Source: Lysobacterales bacterium (GTDB lineage: Bacteria; Pseudomonadota; Gammaproteobacteria; Xanthomonadales; Xanthomonadaceae). Taken from it: a DNA stretch of 51,400 nucleotides. Numbering within the stretch: the stretch's first letter is position 1; each line of letters starts with the position of its first letter. The stretch is taken from positions 1 to 51,400 of the forward strand of contig JAATFG010000069.1 in the NCBI GenBank assembly GCA_015655355.1, written 5' to 3'. The position numbers and the translations under genes are program-made. The notes under the pieces are model-generated. The model saw nothing but the letters and a program-made list of their open reading frames with translations, did not search any database and was not told the DNA's origin. This document shows, one piece after another, positions 34,965 through 43,837 of this stretch.

Positions 34965-35422
34965 GCCGCACCTCCCGCGGGGCCGGCCACGTCGTGCACG
35001 GCGGCGCTGATCGCGTTGTAGGTGCCGCAGCGGCACAGGTTGACCATCGCCGCGGCGATCTGCGCATCGTTCGGATGCGCGTTGCGCTTGAGCAGCGCGG
35101 TCGCCGCCAGCACTTGCCCCGACTGGCAGTAGCCGCATTGCGGCACCTGGTGCTTGATCCAGGCCGCGACGACGCGCTTGCCGACGGCGTCTTCCTCGAT
35201 CGCTTCGATCGTGGTGATGTGCTTGCCCGCCATGCCCGCGACCGGGGTGACGCAGGAACGCACCGCCACGCCGTCCACCAGCACGGTGCAGGCACCGCAT
35301 TGGGCCAGGCCGCAGCCGTATTTGGTGCCGGTCAGGCCGAGGTCGTCGCGGATTACCCACAACAGGGGCGTATCGGCATCCGCCGCGACCTCGCAGGTCT
35401 TGCCGTTGATCTGAAGCTGCAT
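34961..35422 (-). CDS. Molybdenum hydroxylase, 2x[2Fe-2S] small subunit (isoquinoline 1-oxidoreductase alpha type)
   Basis: 153 residues. First cluster: GCGLAQCGACTVLVDGVAVRSC without the leading Tyr-Gly (four Cys, plant-ferredoxin type; shown in part as CGLAQCGACTV). Second cluster: QCGYCQSGQVL and NLCRCGTYNAI. No signal peptide, so it must be carried out with the Tat-bearing large subunit. GGAAGGTG precedes the ATG at 35422. 62 bp after xdhC, overlapping the large subunit gene by 4 bp. Confidence 0.95.
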   Translation of the reverse strand: MQLQINGKTCEVAADADTPLLWVIRDDLGLTGTKYGCGLAQCGACTVLVDGVAVRSCVTPVAGMAGKHITTIEAIEEDAVGKRVVAAWIKHQVPQCGYCQSGQVLAATALLKRNAHPNDAQIAAAMVNLCRCGTYNAISAAVHDVAGPAGGAA

Positions 35423-35484
35423 GGCACACCTTCCGTTCGCTTGACGCGGGACCCGCCTAACTTAGCAAATGGCGTTGCCGTCCG

Positions 35485-36582
35485 TCAGCCGTGGATGGTG
35501 CCGCCGAGCGAATACAGCGGGCCACCACCGCGACGATTGAGTGCCATCAGGATTTCCGCGACCACCGACATCGCGATTTCGGTCGGCGTTTCCGAGCCCA
35601 CATCGAGTCCGGCCGGTGCATGCAGGCGCCGCGCACTCGAGTAGCCGCCATCATCGCGCATGCGTTCGGCGCGTTCGCGCGAACCGAGCGCGCCGATGTA
35701 CACGGCCGATGAATCGCGCAGCGCGGCCAGGTAGGCAATGTCCTGCTCGACGTTGTGGGTCATCACCAGCACCGAGCTGTCCGCGTCCAGCGGCAGCAGC
35801 TCGCGCACGCGCGCCGGCCCGGCGCAGATCGCGCGCACGCCGGGCGCGAGTTGTTCCGCGGCGAGTCGGCGCGGATCGGAATCGACCAGGGTGAGCTGCC
35901 AGCCGAGCAGGTCGATCACCGGCACGAAGGCCTTGGCCGCGGCGTTGGTGCCGATGATCGCCAGCGCATGCGGCGGCGACACCGGTTCGACCAGCACTTC
36001 GGCTTCGCAACCGAGCGCGGGCAGGCGCAGCGTCAGCGCGTGACTGAGGCCATCGCGTTCGACCACGGCGGCGACCGCACGCGCCAGTACCGCATCGTCG
36101 AATTCGTCGTGGACGACGCCGTCCGCGTTCCAGATCAAATGCCGCGTCGGCGCGGGCCTGCCGTCGCGGCCGAACCATGTCGCCAGCCACACGTGGCGGC
36201 GGTTCTCGATGCAGGCCAGCAGCGGCTTGGCGAAGGCGGTCGATGCGGGGTCGAGCAACGGTTCGATCAGCACTTCGAGCTCTCCGCCGCAGCCCATTTC
36301 CAGCAGCACGTCCATGCCGGATTCGGCGTTGTAGGCCACGGTTTGCGGCGTGCCGTCGGCGATCGATTCCTGCGAGCGCAGCACGATGTCGCGCTGCGGG
36401 CAACCGCCGGAAAGTTCGCAGACCACGCGGCTGTCGGCGTGCACCAGCATGCGCGTGCCGGCGCGGCGGAAGGTGGAGCCGTGGGTGCGCACCAGCGTGA
36501 CCAGCGCGGCATCGGCGCTGGCCGCGGCGCGAAGATCGCGCAGCGCGTGCAGCAGGATGCGCCATTCCTGTGCCGAATTCAT
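35485..36582 (-). CDS. xdhC: XdhC/CoxI-family molybdenum hydroxylase maturation factor
   Basis: 365 residues. N-terminal XdhC domain (TLVRTHGSTFRRAGTRMLVH, LSGGCPQRDIV, EMGCGGELEVLIEP) and a C-terminal Rossmann-like XdhC domain (LAIIGTNAAAKAFVPVIDLL, VYIGALGSRERAERM, TPTEIAMSVVAEI). These proteins bind the Mo cofactor, help install the terminal sulfido ligand and insert it into xanthine-oxidase-type enzymes. GAGGAA precedes the ATG. It starts 22 bp after rcoM and leads into the hydroxylase genes, so it probably serves the IorAB-type enzyme. Confidence 0.92.
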   Translation of the reverse strand: MNSAQEWRILLHALRDLRAAASADAALVTLVRTHGSTFRRAGTRMLVHADSRVVCELSGGCPQRDIVLRSQESIADGTPQTVAYNAESGMDVLLEMGCGGELEVLIEPLLDPASTAFAKPLLACIENRRHVWLATWFGRDGRPAPTRHLIWNADGVVHDEFDDAVLARAVAAVVERDGLSHALTLRLPALGCEAEVLVEPVSPPHALAIIGTNAAAKAFVPVIDLLGWQLTLVDSDPRRLAAEQLAPGVRAICAGPARVRELLPLDADSSVLVMTHNVEQDIAYLAALRDSSAVYIGALGSRERAERMRDDGGYSSARRLHAPAGLDVGSETPTEIAMSVVAEILMALNRRGGGPLYSLGGTIHG

Positions 36583-36604
36583 GTCGTGTTCCTCACGGGT
36601 GGCC

Positions 36605-37381
36605 TCACAGGCCGACGATGTCGCGCAGCGTGCGCGTGTGCGAACGGCTGACCGGGATGCGGGTCAGTTCCGGGCGGTCGAACACGATGAACATGGTTTC
36701 GCCGTCGCGCTCGATCTCGCGCACGTGGGTCAGGTTGACGATGTGGCTGCGATGGCAGCGGAAGAACACCTCGGGATCGAGGCGTTCCTCCAGGTCGCTC
36801 AGCGACAGGTTGCTCAGGTAGCGTTCCGATGCGGTGACGATCCAGGTGTAGTGATCGTTGGATTCCAGCCGCAGCGTGTCCTCCAGGTCGATCAGCACGA
36901 GACGGTTGGCGCGGTACACGGGGATCTTGTTCAGGCGCCGCAGCGGCAACTGGGCTTCGTTGCCGACGTCGTGTTCGGCGGGCAGGGTGGTGAACTCGGT
37001 CAGGTCGTAATAGATCATGCACGTGCCGACGATGCCGCCATCGGTGCCGATCATCTTCGACACCTTCAGCAGCAGCACGCGGTCGGGGATGTTGATCATC
37101 ATCGTCACCGGCGGCGGCGATGGCACCGGGCATGCGCCCGCTTTCTTCGGGTCTTCGCCGCCGAGCAGCAGTTCGAGCTTGTCGCGGCTTTTGGGCGGAT
37201 GCAGCTTGAGCAGGTCGATGCCCATCAACTGGTCGCGCGGCACGCCGAGGGTCTGCTCGCTGGCGCGCGCCAGCAACTGCCAGGCGAGGTCGTTGAAGCC
37301 GGTGACGTGGTTCTCCTTGTCCAGCCAGACCATGCCAACGTCGAGCCGCTGCAATTGGTACTGCAGGCTTTCGTGATCCAT
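36605..37381 (-). CDS. rcoM: RcoM-type CO-sensing heme PAS-LytTR transcriptional regulator
   Basis: 258 residues. N-terminal PAS domain (about 8-130) and LytTR DNA-binding domain (about 152-256, with YLSNLSLSDLEERLDPE and FFRCHRSHIVNL). It matches Burkholderia xenovorans RcoM closely, as I recall that sequence. The known haem ligands His74, Cys94 and Met104 correspond to His61 (LHPPKSRDKL), Cys84 (ACPVPSPPPV) and Met94 (VTMMINIPDR); the Cys-to-Met spacing of 10 is the same. So it should bind heme, sense CO and activate transcription when CO is bound. GGGAGGGGAA precedes the ATG at 37381. It heads a leftward operon and is divergent from ompW and the cox genes. Confidence 0.92.
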   Translation of the reverse strand: MDHESLQYQLQRLDVGMVWLDKENHVTGFNDLAWQLLARASEQTLGVPRDQLMGIDLLKLHPPKSRDKLELLLGGEDPKKAGACPVPSPPPVTMMINIPDRVLLLKVSKMIGTDGGIVGTCMIYYDLTEFTTLPAEHDVGNEAQLPLRRLNKIPVYRANRLVLIDLEDTLRLESNDHYTWIVTASERYLSNLSLSDLEERLDPEVFFRCHRSHIVNLTHVREIERDGETMFIVFDRPELTRIPVSRSHTRTLRDIVGL

Positions 37382-37412
37382 TTCCCCTCCCGTGGTTGGT
37401 GGCGCACAGCGG

Positions 37413-37470
37413 CATTGGCTGCCGTTGACGATTCGATTCGTTCCGGTCGCGCACGCATGCCGCCGTTGGC
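37413..37470 (+). promoter_or_regulatory. Repeated C(A/G)TTGGC elements between rcoM and ompW, candidate RcoM sites
   Basis: CATTGGC at 37413-37419 is followed 10 bp later by CGTTGAC (37423-37429), a one-helical-turn direct repeat of the kind LytTR domains bind. CGTTGGC recurs at 37464-37470, and GGCGAACGTC occurs twice (37468-37477, 37559-37568). CATTGGC occurs again at 38293-38299 before coxM. I do not remember the published RcoM site well enough to score a match. Confidence 0.35.
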
Positions 37471-37589
37471 GAACGTCGCATTGCAACCGCGTTGCGCACC
37501 TGCCCATGGTCTGCGCGCGTTTGAGGCCGTGGTGCCCTGCGTTCCGCAGGCGGCGACCGGCGAACGTCATCGAAAGGAGGATAGTACCC

Positions 37590-38210
37590 ATGAGTACGTT
37601 ACGCATGTTTTGCGGCGCGGCATTGTTGTGGTCCGCGATCTCCGTCACGGCGCATGCGCAGGACGCGCCGGGCTGGTTGATCAAGCTCGGCGTGCACGAC
37701 GTGGCGCCGAAGTCGGACAACGGCACGTTGGCCGGTGGCGCGCTGGCGGTGGACGTCGACGATTCGGTGCGACCGACCGCGACCTTCGAGTATCTGTTCA
37801 CGCCGCACCTCGGCGTCGAGGCGATCGTGGCCTGGCCGTTCCAGCACAAGGTCGAGTTGAATGGCGCGCAGGCGGCGAAGGTGGAGCAGTTGCCGCCGAC
37901 GGTCTCGCTGCATTACCACTTCAACCCGGGTGGCACGGTTTCGCCCTTCGTCGGCGTCGGCGTCAACTACACCCGTTTCTTCGACATCCAGGAAGAAGGC
38001 CCGCTTGAAGGCGCCAACCTCGATCTCGATTCGTCGTGGGGCGTGGCCGCGCATGCGGGCCTGGATTTCCGCATCGACGCGCACTGGCTGGCGGGCGTCG
38101 ACGTGCGCTGGATCGACATCGACACCAAGGCCAAGGTCAACGGCGCCGATGTCGGCACGGTGAACATCGACCCGTGGGTGTATGGCGCCTACGTCGGCTA
38201 TCGCTTCTGA
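37590..38210 (+). CDS. ompW: OmpW-family outer-membrane protein
   Basis: 206 residues. Signal peptide 1-24 (ends VTAHAQ), then GWLIKLGVHDVAPKSDNG, the OmpW opening. TFEYLFTPHLGVEAIVAWPF, LPPTVSLHYHFNPGG, SPFVGVGVNYTRFF and the terminal YVGYRF complete the eight-strand barrel pattern. AAAGGAGG precedes the ATG at 37590. It has its own terminator, so it is a separate unit between rcoM and coxM. OmpW proteins are thought to pass small hydrophobic molecules; a link to CO metabolism is only positional. Confidence 0.92.
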   Translation: MSTLRMFCGAALLWSAISVTAHAQDAPGWLIKLGVHDVAPKSDNGTLAGGALAVDVDDSVRPTATFEYLFTPHLGVEAIVAWPFQHKVELNGAQAAKVEQLPPTVSLHYHFNPGGTVSPFVGVGVNYTRFFDIQEEGPLEGANLDLDSSWGVAAHAGLDFRIDAHWLAGVDVRWIDIDTKAKVNGADVGTVNIDPWVYGAYVGYRF

Positions 38211-38245
38211 GGCAGCGCATTCGCCGCGACGAAAAAACGCCGGGA

Positions 38246-38271
38246 GGGTTGTGCGATGCACAACCCTTTTT
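38246..38271 (+). terminator. Rho-independent terminator after ompW
   Basis: GGGTTGTGC (38246-38254) pairs perfectly with GCACAACCC (38258-38266) around a GAT loop, followed by T5 (38267-38271). It separates ompW from the cox operon, so coxM should have its own promoter in 38272-38400. Confidence 0.92.
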
Positions 38272-38292
38272 CGTTCGCGCGAAGGCTGCGGC

Positions 38293-38299
38293 CATTGGC
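38293..38299 (+). promoter_or_regulatory. CATTGGC element upstream of coxM
   Basis: Same heptamer as at 37413 in the rcoM-ompW spacer, 101 bp before the coxM start. Proposed as a possible RcoM half-site in the cox promoter region; a seven-base match is weak evidence by itself. Confidence 0.2.
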
Positions 38300-38400
38300 G
38301 GTGGAATGCCGCCGTTTCGCGAAACCAGGTTTGCGCCGATGCGCCCGACAGGCTTTGCTGTGCGCAGAGTGCCATCACGACACACCGGAGGGGTTTGACG

Positions 38401-39267
38401 ATGATTCCGCGTCCGTTCGAGTACCACGCACCATCGTCGGTGGACGACGTGGTGAAGTTGCTGGTCGATCTTGGCGACGATGCCAAGCTGCTTGCCGGCG
38501 GCCACAGCTTGCTGCCGATGATGAAGCTGCGCTTCGCCGAACCCGGTCACCTGATCGACCTCGGACGCATCCCGGCGCTGAAATACATTGCCCAGGAAGG
38601 CAACGAAATCCGCATCGGCGCGATGACCAGCGAGAACGAGCTGATCTGGTCGCCGTTGCTGAAGGAAAAAATCCCGTTGCTGGTCGAAGCGGCCGGGCTG
38701 ATCTCCGATCCGCAGGTGCGCTACAAGGGCACCATCGGCGGCGACATCTCGCATGGCGATCCCGGCAACGACCATCCGGCGCTGATGCTGTGCCTGGGCG
38801 CGTCGTTCGTGTTGCGCGGGCCGAAAGGCGAGCGCGTGGTGCCGGCGGCCGGCTATTTCCTCGGCACCTACATGACCGCGATCCAGCCGGACGAGCTGAT
38901 GACCGAGGTACGCATCCCGGTTCCCGCGGCCGGCAGCGGCTGGTGCTACGCCAAGCTCAAGCGCAAGACCGGCGATTTCGCCACCGCGGCCACCGCGGTG
39001 CAGTTGCAGATGCAGGGCGACACGGTGCAGTCGGTGTCGATCGCGCTGACCAATGTCGCCGATACCGCATTGAAGGCGAGCGATGCCGAAGCCGCACTGC
39101 TCGGCAGGAAACTCGACGATGCCGCGATCGAAGACGCTGCGCGGAAGGCGATGGCGATCTGCAGTCCGGTCGAGGATTTGCGCGGCGACGTCGAATACAA
39201 GACCGCGATGGCCGGCGAGATGACCCGGCGCGCGCTGCACACCGCTGCCGCGCGCGCGAAACGCTGA
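38401..39267 (+). CDS. coxM: Aerobic CO dehydrogenase, medium (FAD) subunit
   Basis: 288 residues, about the length of Oligotropha CoxM. FAD-binding motifs AGGHSLLPMMKLRFAEP (residues about 32-48) and TIGGDISHGDPGNDHPA (about 110-126) are both intact. CoxM carries electrons from the iron-sulfur clusters to quinone via FAD. GGAGGGG lies 9 nt before the ATG at 38401. First gene of the cox operon; 13 bp before coxS. Confidence 0.96.
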   Translation: MIPRPFEYHAPSSVDDVVKLLVDLGDDAKLLAGGHSLLPMMKLRFAEPGHLIDLGRIPALKYIAQEGNEIRIGAMTSENELIWSPLLKEKIPLLVEAAGLISDPQVRYKGTIGGDISHGDPGNDHPALMLCLGASFVLRGPKGERVVPAAGYFLGTYMTAIQPDELMTEVRIPVPAAGSGWCYAKLKRKTGDFATAATAVQLQMQGDTVQSVSIALTNVADTALKASDAEAALLGRKLDDAAIEDAARKAMAICSPVEDLRGDVEYKTAMAGEMTRRALHTAAARAKR

Positions 39268-39280
39268 TTGAGGAACGACG

Positions 39281-39832
39281 ATGGCAACGAAGAAAACCCT
39301 GGTCAGCTTCAAGCTCAACGGCGGCGACGTCGACGTCGCGGTCGAGCCGCGCGAGCTGCTGATCCACACCTTGCGCGAAAAGCTCGCCCACACCGGCCCG
39401 CACATCGGCTGCGAGACCACGCATTGCGGCGCATGCACGGTCGATTTCAACGGCATCTCGGTGAAGTCGTGCACGGTGTTGACGGTGCAGGCCGAAGGCG
39501 CCGACATCCTCACCATTGAAGGCATCGCCGCGAAAGCGAAGGAAGGCGAGACCCTGCATGCATTGCAGGAGGGCTTCACCCAGGAACACGGCTTGCAATG
39601 CGGCTTCTGCACGCCGGGGATGATTACCCGCGCCTACCGCCTGTTGCAGGAAAACCCGAGCCCGAGCGACGAGGAAGTGCGCTACTGGATGGCCGGCAAC
39701 CTGTGCCGCTGCACCGGCTACCAGAACATCGTCAAGGCGATCCAGTACGCGGCGAAGAAACTGCGCGGCGAGCCGGTCGAAACCTCGCACCCGCTGATGG
39801 GCGAATCCACCGAACCGGCGGCCACCGCCTGA
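39281..39832 (+). CDS. coxS: Aerobic CO dehydrogenase, small (2x[2Fe-2S]) subunit
   Basis: 183 residues. Cluster motifs: [19 protein letters not shown] with a following SC (plant-ferredoxin type), [10 protein letters not shown] and [12 protein letters not shown] (alpha-helical type). It relays electrons from the Mo-Cu site in CoxL to FAD in CoxM. GAGGAA precedes the ATG. A C-terminal tail of about 25 residues (after AAKKLRGE) is present as in other CoxS proteins. Confidence 0.96.
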   Translation: MATKKTLVSFKLNGGDVDVAVEPRELLIHTLREKLAHTGPHIGCETTHCGACTVDFNGISVKSCTVLTVQAEGADILTIEGIAAKAKEGETLHALQEGFTQEHGLQCGFCTPGMITRAYRLLQENPSPSDEEVRYWMAGNLCRCTGYQNIVKAIQYAAKKLRGEPVETSHPLMGESTEPAATA

Positions 39833-39852
39833 GCGCGACAGGAGAGAACGAC

Positions 39853-42264
39853 ATGGGTCTGCTCGAAAAGAACGACGAACGCCTGGAAAAACTCGAAGGC
39901 ATCGGCTGCGCGCGCAAGCGCCGCGAAGACCCGCGCTTCATCCAGGGCAAGGGCAACTACGTCGATGACGTGAAGATGCCGGGCATGACCTTCGGAGTGA
40001 TGGTGCGCAGTCCGTATGCGCACGCCAAGATCAAGAGCATCGACACCAGCAAGGCCACCGCGCTGCCGGGGGTGATCGCGGTGGTCACCGCGGAAACGCT
40101 CAAGCCGTTCAAGCTGCACTGGATGCCGACGCTGGCCGGCGACGTGCAGGCGGTGCTGGCCGACGGCAAGGTCAGTTTCCAGAACCAGGAAGTCGCCTTC
40201 GTCGTCGCCGAGGATCGCTACATCGCCGCCGACGCGGCCGATCTGGTCGAAGTCGAATACGAGGAACTGCCGGTCGTGGTGGATCCGTTCAAGGCGCTGG
40301 AGCCGGATGCGCCGGTGATCCGCGACGATCTGGCCGGCAAGGACACCGGCGCGCACGGCCCGCGCAAGCACCACAACCACATTTTCAACTGGCAGGTCGG
40401 CGACAAGGACAAGACCGCGCGTGCGTTCGACGCGGCCGAAGTCACCGTCAAGCAGGACATGCAGTACCAGCGCGTGCATCCGTGCCCGCTGGAAACCTGC
40501 GGCTGCGTCGCTTCGTTCGACAAGATCAAGGGCGACCTCACCGTCTACATCACCTCGCAGGCGCCGCACGTGGTGCGCACCGTGGTCGGCCTGCTGTCGA
40601 GCATTCCCGAATCGAAGATCCGCATCATCTCGCCGGACATCGGTGGCGGTTTCGGCAACAAGGTCGGCGTGTATCCGGGCTATGTCTGCGCGATCGCCGC
40701 GAGCATCGTGCTCGGTCGCCCGGTGAAGTGGATCGAATCGCGTGCCGAGAACCTCACCACCACCGCGTTCGCGCGCGATTACTGGATGACCGGCGAACTG
40801 GCCGCGACGAAAGAGGGCGTGATCAAGGCGCTGCGCGTGCACGTCACCGCCGACCACGGCGCGTTCGACGCCTGTGCCGACCCGACCAAGTGGCCGGCTG
40901 GCATGTTCCATGTCTGCACCGGCTCGTACGCGATTCCGAACGCGCACGTCGAGGTCGATGGCGTCTATACCAACAAGTTCCCCGGCGGCGTCGCCTATCG
41001 CTGCTCGTTCCGCGTCACCGAGGCGGTCTATCTGATCGAGCGCATGATCGACGTGCTCGCGCAGAAGCTTGGCATCGACAAGGCCGAAATCCGCCTGCGC
41101 AACTTCATCCAGAAGGAACAGTTCCCGTGGCAGACGCCGCTGGGGCTGGAATACGATTCGGGCGATTATCCGACCGCGCTCAAGAAAGTGCTCGATGCGG
41201 TCGATTACAAGGCTTTGCGCGCCGAGCAGGCGGCCAAGCGCGCCGATCCGAATTCGGAAACGCTGATGGGCATCGGCATCGTCACCTTCACCGAGATCGT
41301 CGGCGCCGGCCCCTCGAAGATGTGCGACATCCTCGGCGTGGGCATGTTCGATTCCTGCGAAATCCGCGTGCATCCGGACGGTTCCGCGATCGCGCGCATG
41401 GGCACGATCACCCAGGGGCAGGGCCACCAGACCACCTATGCGCAGATCATCGCCACCGAGACCGGCATTCCCGCGTCGGTGATCCACACCGAGGAAGGCG
41501 ACACTTCGACCGCGCCTTACGGCCTGGGCACCTACGGTTCGCGCTCGACGCCGGTGGGCGGCGCGGCCACCGCGCGCTGCGCGCGCAAGATCCGCGAGAA
41601 GGCGCGGCGCATTGCCGCGCATCTGCTCGAAGTGTCGCCGGACGATCTCGAATTCGACCTGGATCGCTTCGTGGTCAAGGGCAATCCCGAGCAAGCGAAA
41701 ACGATGAAGGAAATCGCCTGGGCCGCATACAACAACGTGCCGCCGGGCGAGGAGATGGGGCTGGAGGCGGTCGATTACTACGATCCGCCGAATTTCACCT
41801 TCCCGTTCGGTGCGTACCTGTGCGTGGTCGACATCAACAGGTTCAGCGGCGAAACCAAGGTGCGCCGCTTCTACGCACTGGACGACTGCGGCACGCGGAT
41901 CAACCCGATGATCATCGAAGGCCAGATCCACGGCGGCCTCACCGAAGGCCTCGCGGTGGCGATGGGCCAGGAGCTGCCGTTCGACGAACAAGGCAACGTG
42001 CTCGGCGGCACGCTGATGGACTACTTCGTGCCGACGATGATGGAAACGCCGGTGTCGGAAACCGATTACACGGTCACCCCCAGCCCGCACCATCCGATCG
42101 GAGCGAAGGGCGTGGCCGAATCGCCGCACGTCGGTTCGATCCCGACCTTCACTTCGGCGGTGGTCGATGCGTTTTCGCATCTGGGCATCACCCACATGAA
42201 CATGCCGCACAACGCGTACCGCGTGTGGCAGCAATCGCACGCCCTCGGACTGGACAAGCACTGA
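39853..42264 (+). CDS. coxL: Form I aerobic CO dehydrogenase, large (Mo-Cu) subunit
   Basis: 803 residues (Oligotropha CoxL is 809). The form I signature AYRCSFR spans residues 381-387, with Cys384 as the copper ligand; form II enzymes have AYRGAGR instead. The catalytic Glu is Glu756 in GAKGVAESPHVGS. Mo-cofactor contacts include DIGGGFGNKVGVYPGY and ITQGQGHQTTYAQI. It oxidises CO to CO2, giving electrons to the respiratory chain. AGGAGA precedes the ATG at 39853. This gene is the strongest evidence for CO oxidation in the organism. Confidence 0.97.
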   Translation: MGLLEKNDERLEKLEGIGCARKRREDPRFIQGKGNYVDDVKMPGMTFGVMVRSPYAHAKIKSIDTSKATALPGVIAVVTAETLKPFKLHWMPTLAGDVQAVLADGKVSFQNQEVAFVVAEDRYIAADAADLVEVEYEELPVVVDPFKALEPDAPVIRDDLAGKDTGAHGPRKHHNHIFNWQVGDKDKTARAFDAAEVTVKQDMQYQRVHPCPLETCGCVASFDKIKGDLTVYITSQAPHVVRTVVGLLSSIPESKIRIISPDIGGGFGNKVGVYPGYVCAIAASIVLGRPVKWIESRAENLTTTAFARDYWMTGELAATKEGVIKALRVHVTADHGAFDACADPTKWPAGMFHVCTGSYAIPNAHVEVDGVYTNKFPGGVAYRCSFRVTEAVYLIERMIDVLAQKLGIDKAEIRLRNFIQKEQFPWQTPLGLEYDSGDYPTALKKVLDAVDYKALRAEQAAKRADPNSETLMGIGIVTFTEIVGAGPSKMCDILGVGMFDSCEIRVHPDGSAIARMGTITQGQGHQTTYAQIIATETGIPASVIHTEEGDTSTAPYGLGTYGSRSTPVGGAATARCARKIREKARRIAAHLLEVSPDDLEFDLDRFVVKGNPEQAKTMKEIAWAAYNNVPPGEEMGLEAVDYYDPPNFTFPFGAYLCVVDINRFSGETKVRRFYALDDCGTRINPMIIEGQIHGGLTEGLAVAMGQELPFDEQGNVLGGTLMDYFVPTMMETPVSETDYTVTPSPHHPIGAKGVAESPHVGSIPTFTSAVVDAFSHLGITHMNMPHNAYRVWQQSHALGLDKH

Positions 42265-42267
42265 CGC

Positions 42268-42930
42268 ATGAAACTCGATCTCGACAAAACCTTTCCCATG
42301 CCCGGCAGCGTCGATGCCGCCTGGGCGTTCCTGCAGGACATCGCGGGCGTGGCCGGCTGCATGCCCGGCGCGAAGATCACCGAGAAGATCGACGACACCC
42401 ACTACAAGGGCACGGTGTCGGTGAAGGTCGGCCCGGCCAGCCTGTCGTTCAAGGGCGACATCGAAGTGCTGCAAGTCGATGCGGCCACGCGCACGGTGCA
42501 CCTGCTCGGCAAGGGTTCGGACACCACCGGCAGTTCCGGCGCATCGATGGATCTGGTTGCGCACGTCGAGGCTGGCGCCGATGCAAACAGCAGCAACCTG
42601 GTCGGCAAGAGCGAGATGACCGTCAACGGCAAGGCCGCGGCGTTCGGCGGACGCATGATGGGCAGCGTCACCGAGCAGATCCTCAAGCAGTTCGCCGACA
42701 ACTTCGCCGCCAACGTGCAGCAGTTGCAGGCGCAAAGTACGGCTCCAGTTCCTGCCGCGAACGATGCGAATGGCGCCGAACCGGGTGCCCCCTCTTCCGT
42801 CACGCCGGTGTCCGCCCCTTCCCAGGCGCCGGTTGCGGCCAAGGCCAATGCCGAGCTCAACGCCTTCGCCCTGTTCTGGGCGGTGGTACGCGACTGGTTC
42901 CGCAACCTGTTCCACCGCAGCACGGCCTGA
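42268..42930 (+). CDS. coxG: CoxG, SRPBCC-domain CO dehydrogenase partner
   Basis: 220 residues. Residues 1-150 form the CoxG/SRPBCC lipid-binding-like fold (MPGSVDAAWAFLQDIAGVAG, CMPGAKI, GDIEVLQVD). A Pro/Ala-rich linker (about 150-195) leads to a C-terminal amphipathic or membrane-binding helix (NAFALFWAVVRDWFRNLF). CoxG is reported to help membrane attachment of CO dehydrogenase and, from mycobacterial work, to bind quinone for it. It begins 3 bp after coxL; in Oligotropha coxG lies later in the cluster. Confidence 0.92.
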   Translation: MKLDLDKTFPMPGSVDAAWAFLQDIAGVAGCMPGAKITEKIDDTHYKGTVSVKVGPASLSFKGDIEVLQVDAATRTVHLLGKGSDTTGSSGASMDLVAHVEAGADANSSNLVGKSEMTVNGKAAAFGGRMMGSVTEQILKQFADNFAANVQQLQAQSTAPVPAANDANGAEPGAPSSVTPVSAPSQAPVAAKANAELNAFALFWAVVRDWFRNLFHRSTA

Positions 42931-42946
42931 GCGCAGGACACCGCCG

Positions 42947-43837
42947 ATGGGCAGCCGCATGCAATCCGTTGTCGCACTGCAACAGAGCCTGCAGGACGCC
43001 GGCTACATCGCCGAACGCCCGCTGGCGGCCACGTTGCTGTTGATGGATGAGCTGAAACGGCCGTTGCTGCTGGAAGGCGAGGCCGGTGTCGGCAAGACCG
43101 AGATCGCGAAAGTGCTGGCGCGCCTGCATGCCACCGACTGCATCCGCCTGCAATGCTACGAAGGCCTCGACGTGCATTCGGCGATGTACGAATGGAATTA
43201 CCAGCGCCAGTTGCTCGCGATCCGCCTGCTCGACCGCGATGATCGCTCGATGCAGGCCAAGGAGGAGGACATCTTCTCCGAGCGTTACTTGCTCAAGCGC
43301 CCCTTGCTGGAATCGATCACCCGCGAGCACGCCGTCGTGTTGCTGATCGACGAGATCGACCGCGCCGACGAAGCCTTCGAGGCCTATCTGCTTGAATTGC
43401 TTTCCGATTTCCAGCTGTCGATTCCCGAACTGGGCACGATCACGGCGATGTCACGGCCGTGGGTGGTGCTGACCAGCAACGGCACGCGCGAGTTGTCCGA
43501 CGCGTTGCGCCGGCGTTGCCTGTACCACTACGTCGAATACCCGGATTTCGCCAAGGAATTGCGCATCGTCGAAACGCGCCTGCCGCAGGCGCCGGCGACG
43601 TTGGCGCGGCAATTGGTCGAGTTCGTGCAATCGCTGCGCGGCCTCGATCTGCAACGCAAGCCGGGCATCGCCGAAACGCTCGACTGGGCCGCGGCGCTGC
43701 TGCGCCTCGACGTCGAACGGCTGGATGCGGCGGAACCGGAAGCGATCCTCGAAAGCCTGTCGGCCCTGTTGAAGACGCGCGGCGATCGTGCCGGCATGAC
43801 CGCGGACGTGGTGCAGCGACTGGTGGCCGCATGTTGA
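42947..43837 (+). CDS. coxD: CoxD, MoxR-type AAA+ ATPase
   Basis: 296 residues. Walker A GEAGVGKTE (about 42-50), Walker B VVLLIDEIDRADE, sensor/arginine region LTSNGTRELSDALRRRC. In Oligotropha, CoxD is needed for building the [CuSMoO2] active site (sulfuration and Cu insertion), probably by remodelling apo-CO dehydrogenase. Start at 42947 with AGGA upstream; a second in-frame ATG lies four codons later. Overlaps coxE by 7 bp. Confidence 0.94.
   Translation: MGSRMQSVVALQQSLQDAGYIAERPLAATLLLMDELKRPLLLEGEAGVGKTEIAKVLARLHATDCIRLQCYEGLDVHSAMYEWNYQRQLLAIRLLDRDDRSMQAKEEDIFSERYLLKRPLLESITREHAVVLLIDEIDRADEAFEAYLLELLSDFQLSIPELGTITAMSRPWVVLTSNGTRELSDALRRRCLYHYVEYPDFAKELRIVETRLPQAPATLARQLVEFVQSLRGLDLQRKPGIAETLDWAAALLRLDVERLDAAEPEAILESLSALLKTRGDRAGMTADVVQRLVAAC

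Noticed and set aside
39718-42960. 1,080-codon open frame antisense to coxL/coxG
   Set aside because: Shadow of coxL: no family motifs, while the + strand encodes a textbook CoxL.
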